This document shows, one piece after another, positions 59,397-64,000 of a stretch of 64,000 bases of DNA. Within the stretch, counting starts at the first letter, position 1, and each line of letters opens with the position of its first letter. This DNA comes from Rhyacophila brunnea (lineage: Eukaryota; Arthropoda; Insecta; Trichoptera; Rhyacophilidae). Location of the stretch: positions 124,001 through 188,000 of the forward strand of contig JAGYXB010000515.1 of NCBI GenBank assembly GCA_022495005.1, read 5' to 3'. The translations under genes and the position numbers were made by a program. Under the pieces are notes generated by a model. It had not been told where the DNA came from, searched no databases, and worked only from the letters and a program-made list of their open reading frames with translations.

Positions 59397-60335
59397 ACTG
59401 TAACTAATGGTGTATTTGTTATTTCTAAAGTATTTTATTGCATTTAAATTTTATTTCAAATTATCATTGTTACAGATGTTTTTTTCTTAGTCACTTCAAA
59501 GTTTTTTGTTTACGCGTATCTAATCATATTTAGCAAACACATTGCGCAACCTGTCAATAACATTAAATTTGCAATACCGAAGTTAACAATGAAATTCTGT
59601 CTCCGGTCAACAATAATGGTGCTTATTACATTAGCAACATGAAAATATAAACCGTTCCACTTTAATTCCGGACTTGTCGGTCTTTTTGGCCAAACCTGGC
59701 GCCGGGTCAGATCCACCGTCTGCCCGAGCTAGCTGTCAATCACAAGATGCGCATATGGTTATTACTGGATCAATGAGACGATTCGAACGTCTTTTGATCT
59801 CACCCAAAGCGGCGTTTTTGTCCAATTTACTCATTATTATTGGGGAAACTTTTTTTGTTCCAATTTCCTCGGGTGAAATATTAATAATATGTAGGTAATA
59901 TTATTATTCCATCCGATTATGTATATGCCTATTAAATGATTCCGGGAGAACAATTTAATGATTTCGTTTATTTTTCTAAATTACAATAATAAAAACTAAG
60001 CATCTAGATTTTTAAAAAATATTTCTTCCATCTCCTGGAACCTCAGGCTCGCTTCGTCAAAAAAAAAATGCTTATTTGACACAATACGTAAATAATCTAG
60101 CAAACTGTATTTTTAATACTCGGTGGCGGATTATCGCAAATGTAATAAAGCCTGCCATAAAATACAAATTTACTTACTAAGTTACTAAAACAGTTGGTTT
60201 TCATTTTTATTGTGGTGACCATGAAATCAATCTGGTCTCCGGATACTTTAACCCGCCACTGTCCATCTGGAATATAATAGTCATCCGGCTATCTGCACCA
60301 GCCGCACTAGCATCCTTGTTGACACCACCCAACAT
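59397..60335. other. Non-coding stretch
   Basis: The frames at 59510-59716 and 59674-59898 overlap on opposite strands and have no recognisable domain. A reversed CAGTGGCGGGTTAAAG end lies at 60246-60261 (family C-like terminus). The octamer CCCAACAT at 60328-60335 is the left target-site copy of the next element. Confidence 0.4.
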
Positions 60336-61087
60336 CAGTGGCGCACCCAGGGGGGGACCAAGGGGCCTTGCCCCCCCCCCAAAAACATTGAAATTGAAAG
60401 CCAATAGATTAGACAAATAAAAACACGGCAAAAAAATGATTTGAAATTCTCCAGCACCCTCTAGAAAAATTTCTTAGATTTTAATTTCTAATACAAAAAT
60501 TTCGAAACACTATTGTCGGGTTTTTTTAGAAACCGGAGTGGTCTAGGTCATGGCTGGGGAGGGCTGACAGGGCGCTAGCCTGGGGGCCCGGGCTGTGGGG
60601 GGCCCGGCATGTCGGGTTGACCAAATAAGTGAGATAATCACACATCATAAATTAGCTTTAGTAGTAAAAAAAGTCGCCTGCGGCGCTATTATACTTCGTG
60701 GCCATGAACATTTTTAATTACTTATATAATTGTGCAATATATTTTTTGATTATTATGTGTCGATACTCGACAGCTCCATTATTAAAGTGGATGTATTGAA
60801 AATGGCCAATAATTCACTGTATAAGTACCCTTAATTTGAACTAAAACACAATTTGAAAACCGTTAATGTAGTGTTTCACACTGTCTTTAATCTTAGCGAT
60901 AGGTAGGGGGCCCGCCAAATATCCTAGCCTGAGGGCCCGTTTTAAGATATGGGGACCATGGTGTAGGTACACCAAGTGCAATAGACAATGAGAAATTAGG
61001 CTGTGAAGAAGAAAAAGAGCCTATGGGACTAATTTACATTCTCCTCCTTGCCCCCTCCCCCAATATTAAATCCTGGGTGCGCTACTG
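60336..61087 (+). mobile_element. hAT-like non-autonomous element with perfect 8-bp target duplication
   Basis: Left end CAGTGGCGCACCCAGGGG; the reverse complement of the right end is CAGTAGCGCACCCAGG. The octamer CCCAACAT is present on both sides (60328-60335 and 61088-61095), the exact size made by hAT transposases. The 752-bp interior is non-coding and contains family D (about 60545-60845), also seen alone at 15013-15325. The perfect duplication indicates a fairly recent insertion. Confidence 0.85.
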
Positions 61088-62326
61088 CCCAACATGATCC
61101 AGAGATCCAACAAACTGACAACAATTTGTCATGCAGGATATCCCTCGCCAGTTGGACACTCCATTCTTGGTAGGTAGAATACATGGCCTATTAGTCAAAC
61201 TCGTAACTTTAACGAATACGTAGATACATTCTTCTCGGGAAAGGTTGTATGTATATCTCCAGTTCAGTGATGGTGAACATATATATATATAATATTTATA
61301 TTTGTATCTTAGAATATTTGTTTTATTTCAACGAATGATATCGCAAATCGGCCCCTTTTTTAAATTACCGTTCCAAAAAAAAATTACTTCCCATTTTAAA
61401 TCTGATTTGATTGGTTACCATACTGATATACCTATTTCACTTTCGTAAGATGACCTCAGGTTTAGGAGGACGTTGTTAGGTACATAAATTCTTAAAATAG
61501 AGTCTTATTAAACATAGCTCACTCGATATGTAGATATACCTACGTCCTTCGACTCTTTATGATTGTATGTAGTTCATAAAGTTTATATATATTTTTCTTG
61601 TTACGCGTAAATACTGTTAATTATTTTTTCCATGTCGTGTTGTGAATTGGAAATGTTCGCTTCATGTAAAATAAATAAAATGCTAATAATTTGTAATTGA
61701 ATCATATTACTTATATCTACCCTTTGTCCTGGTACAGATGAATTTTATGCCCCCCCCCCCCCCTCCCCCACAAAAGGCAATGGTACAAATACGCGAGCAA
61801 TACTGCTTAACTTTCTTGTTCAAACCACAACCGGCTAAGTCAACGTGGCATTGCTATCTCTTGTATGTATTAATAAAACATTAAAGTATTAAACTCATAT
61901 ACCTACATACTACATAGGTAAGTAGGTATATTCAACTAGCCACTGATTTTCTATAGAGCTGCCGATTAAAAAAAAATACATTACATAGGTAGTTATAATA
62001 ATTATCATAATAATATGTCGGCCTGTGTTTTAGAAATATTCAGCAAAAACCTGTATTCCTACATTTATTTCTTAGAGGTGAATAACGTTTGCTATTCAGT
62101 GGCATCTCGTGGAAGCCAATATGAATTCTTTTTATAAATAACAAATAGCATCAGCATTCGGCATATTTAAATCATCATTGAACGTGATCACCAGAAATTG
62201 GGTACCAATGGTCATTTTCGGAAATTTGTAGGTATTCAGTTGACCGTATCAACTTTATCCGAGAGCTGTTGTATTGAAATAGAACGCTTAAAAATATGTC
62301 GTAAAACCCAACGGAATACAAGGGAA
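61088..62326. other. Non-coding stretch
   Basis: A C-run (61750-61763) and a TA-dinucleotide run (61280-61292) are present. No exon or shared repeat is recognised. Confidence 0.4.
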
Positions 62327-63086
62327 CAGTGGCGGCTCGACGACTTTCTAGGTGGTGGGGTTTAGTCATTAATAAATTATCAAATATATGTACAAGTATG
62401 TACCTACCTACATTTTCATATTAGTATAGGTACATTATGTATGAAGCTACTTATAATAATATGATTTTATTAATGAGGAAATGAGTAATTTTTCAGAATA
62501 AATAATATGATTATCTGAGTCGTTACTTAATCAAATCTAAAAATATAAACTTAATTAATAATAGTAATTATTATAGATTTACCATCATCAGTTTTGAACA
62601 ACAACACACAACGAGCGTTTTTACTCACCAATGGGGTCATTCTATTCGGTCCCTAGTATGCGTATAATAACGCTAATGCATTCACATACTTTGTAGAAAA
62701 AGGTTTGTATCGCAGCAACGGGATGGGACTGAGTGACCCTGATCATCTAAAAATAGACGCCAGAGCATCCTTAATTTGTATATTTATGTGTCACCGTGAA
62801 ATATTGCGTATTTAATTTAATAAATTATTTTAATACGGTGTAATCATTATTATATTATTACATAATTTACAATCATTGCTTTATTTATTTGTATAATAAT
62901 AATACATATCTCTCTAAAATTGCGACGGGCTTAGATAGATGAAATAAATTAAATAATTCATTTAATCATTTAATTAAGTAGGTATATTATGACAATGATA
63001 AAAATATCGGACGTTTTTTACGCATTCTCCACATGATAACGATGTGGGGATGGTCCCTATGAACCCTTAAGTTAGAGTCGCCCCTG
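62327..63086. mobile_element. Possible hAT-like element
   Basis: CAGTGGCGGCTCGAC at the left and CAGGGGCGACTCTAAC as the reverse complement of the right end form short inverted ends. Flanking octamers (CAAGGGAA and CATTGAAA) agree at only five positions. The 760-bp interior is AT-rich and non-coding. The assignment is tentative. Confidence 0.35.
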
Positions 63087-64000
63087 CATTGAAATACAGA
63101 AAAAAAATACTGATAATTAAATTACAAATACAATCGTATCGTCTATATTTATATAAACTTCTGATAGGTTTTCGTAAGTATCTGATAATAAAGACCAATA
63201 CCAATCAACCTCAAATTAATATTCTTATTCAATCTAATAAAATTTAAATGATAAATGCCTCATTTTTGATCCCAATGCTAGATATACGCCCGATCCTTAG
63301 TTGGAACATACGGACACCACACGGCGCTTCCAACAATATCTGCCCTTTTCCTTGTAATATAATAATAAAAAAACATGGGAAAATATGAATTGGGTCGCAT
63401 AGATTGTAAGAAAATGTTCCCTCTAATATTAGGTTGCTTGTATGCGTAAGAAAAAATGTATTTTTACAAGAAATGTAATACGTACAAAAGCAAAAAAATA
63501 TTTGAGATTAAACTTTTCGCGCCCCCTTTGGACTAGTACGTGCACCCCAGTTTGGGAACCGCTTGTTTAGAGGGCGTGTACATATACGAGAGCGGCCGTA
63601 ATTTTTTTCATTTAGTAGCTACTTCATAAAAGTAATTTATGTTTATATAATACATATAAGTGACTGTCGACCTTCGAATAGAATACATTACTTATTACCC
63701 AAATTAGACGCTTTCCAAAAATCAACAAAGAAAATTATATTTCTTAAAAAGGTAACTAGATATTTCAGGTAGGTACCCACTTAGGTATATCAACTAATCA
63801 AATTTATATAATATTTTTCATAAAATATTTCTGTATACTCTTTATAGATTAGAGTGGAAGGTGGCTTATTGTGTGATTATTAATGCAGAGGTGAGAGAAG
63901 AATGATGAGAAAACACAATTAATAAATTTATTCGATTGTAAAACACAAGTCATAGGTACTCATAACAGATAGGTACATACATAGATTATGATTATGTAGA
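63087..64000. other. Non-coding stretch to the window end
   Basis: Near 63538-63566 the sequence GCACCCCAGTTTGGGAACCGC is the inverted form of a common hAT-type terminus (GCGGTTCCCAAACTGGGG), without a visible partner. No exon is recognised. Confidence 0.4.

Noticed and set aside
61740..61775. C-run as a structured regulatory site
   Set aside because: A plain homopolymer tract, commonly variable and error-prone, with no context to support function.
1..64000. CRISPR array, operon or phage-like system
   Set aside because: No regularly spaced repeats with unique spacers and no clustered long reading frames; the sequence is eukaryotic in texture.

Overview
The window is 64 kb of AT-rich (about 70% A+T by eye), gene-poor nuclear DNA from an animal, almost certainly an insect. 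The evidence is the TTAGG telomere-type repeat, a piece of an R1-clade (SART/TRAS-like) retrotransposon inside it, a mariner transposase tail, many tRNA-derived SINEs, small terminal-inverted-repeat (TIR) elements, and a constant sprinkling of the motif TAGGTACCTA/GTAGGTAC. This texture fits an aphid-like hemipteran best; a lepidopteran is the main alternative. No bacterial-style genes, operons, rRNA genes, functional tRNA genes or CRISPR arrays are present. Nearly all open frames over 60 codons are chance frames in AT-rich DNA.

Layout. 1-11 kb: anonymous AT-rich DNA with small hAT-like elements (1874-2113, 4836-4985, 9998-10641) and the first copy of a TIR repeat called family A here (7118-7598). 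11.5-15.3 kb: the most structured part. A near-perfect 1.4-kb palindrome (11547-12942) is followed by a SINE relict and then by a 1.57-kb TIR element (13372-14941). That element carries a TTAGG array into which a 5'-truncated R1-clade retrotransposon has inserted. 17-36 kb: dispersed repeats (families A, B and C), a head-to-head SINE pair, a mariner remnant, a half copy of the big palindrome, a hairpin TIR element and a hAT-like element. 36.3-53.6 kb: the stretch poorest in recognisable transposons. It holds a SINE with perfect 21-bp target duplications and the only good sign of a host gene. 53.6-64 kb: again repeat-rich, with a four-layer nest of elements (55483-56432) and a hAT element with a perfect 8-bp target duplication (60336-61087).

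Candidate host gene. Two GC- and CpG-rich islands stand out of the AT-rich background. The one at about 50160-50500 looks like a promoter and untranslated first exon on the minus strand: CCAAT, an E2F-like GGCGGGAAA, a YY1/Pho-like CCGCCATCTT, then a CAG|GTGAGA splice donor. The one at 48048-48318 looks like a minus-strand coding exon, Ala/Gly-rich and ending in a very basic stretch, then another AG|GTGAGA donor. Together they suggest the 5' end of a nuclear regulatory protein gene transcribed leftward with long AT-rich introns. I could not identify the protein or find further exons.

Most of what can be annotated is therefore mobile DNA and its debris. Repeat family names (A-H, K) are labels made for this window only. 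Boundaries and copy relations come from reading the sequence by eye and would be refined by alignment.
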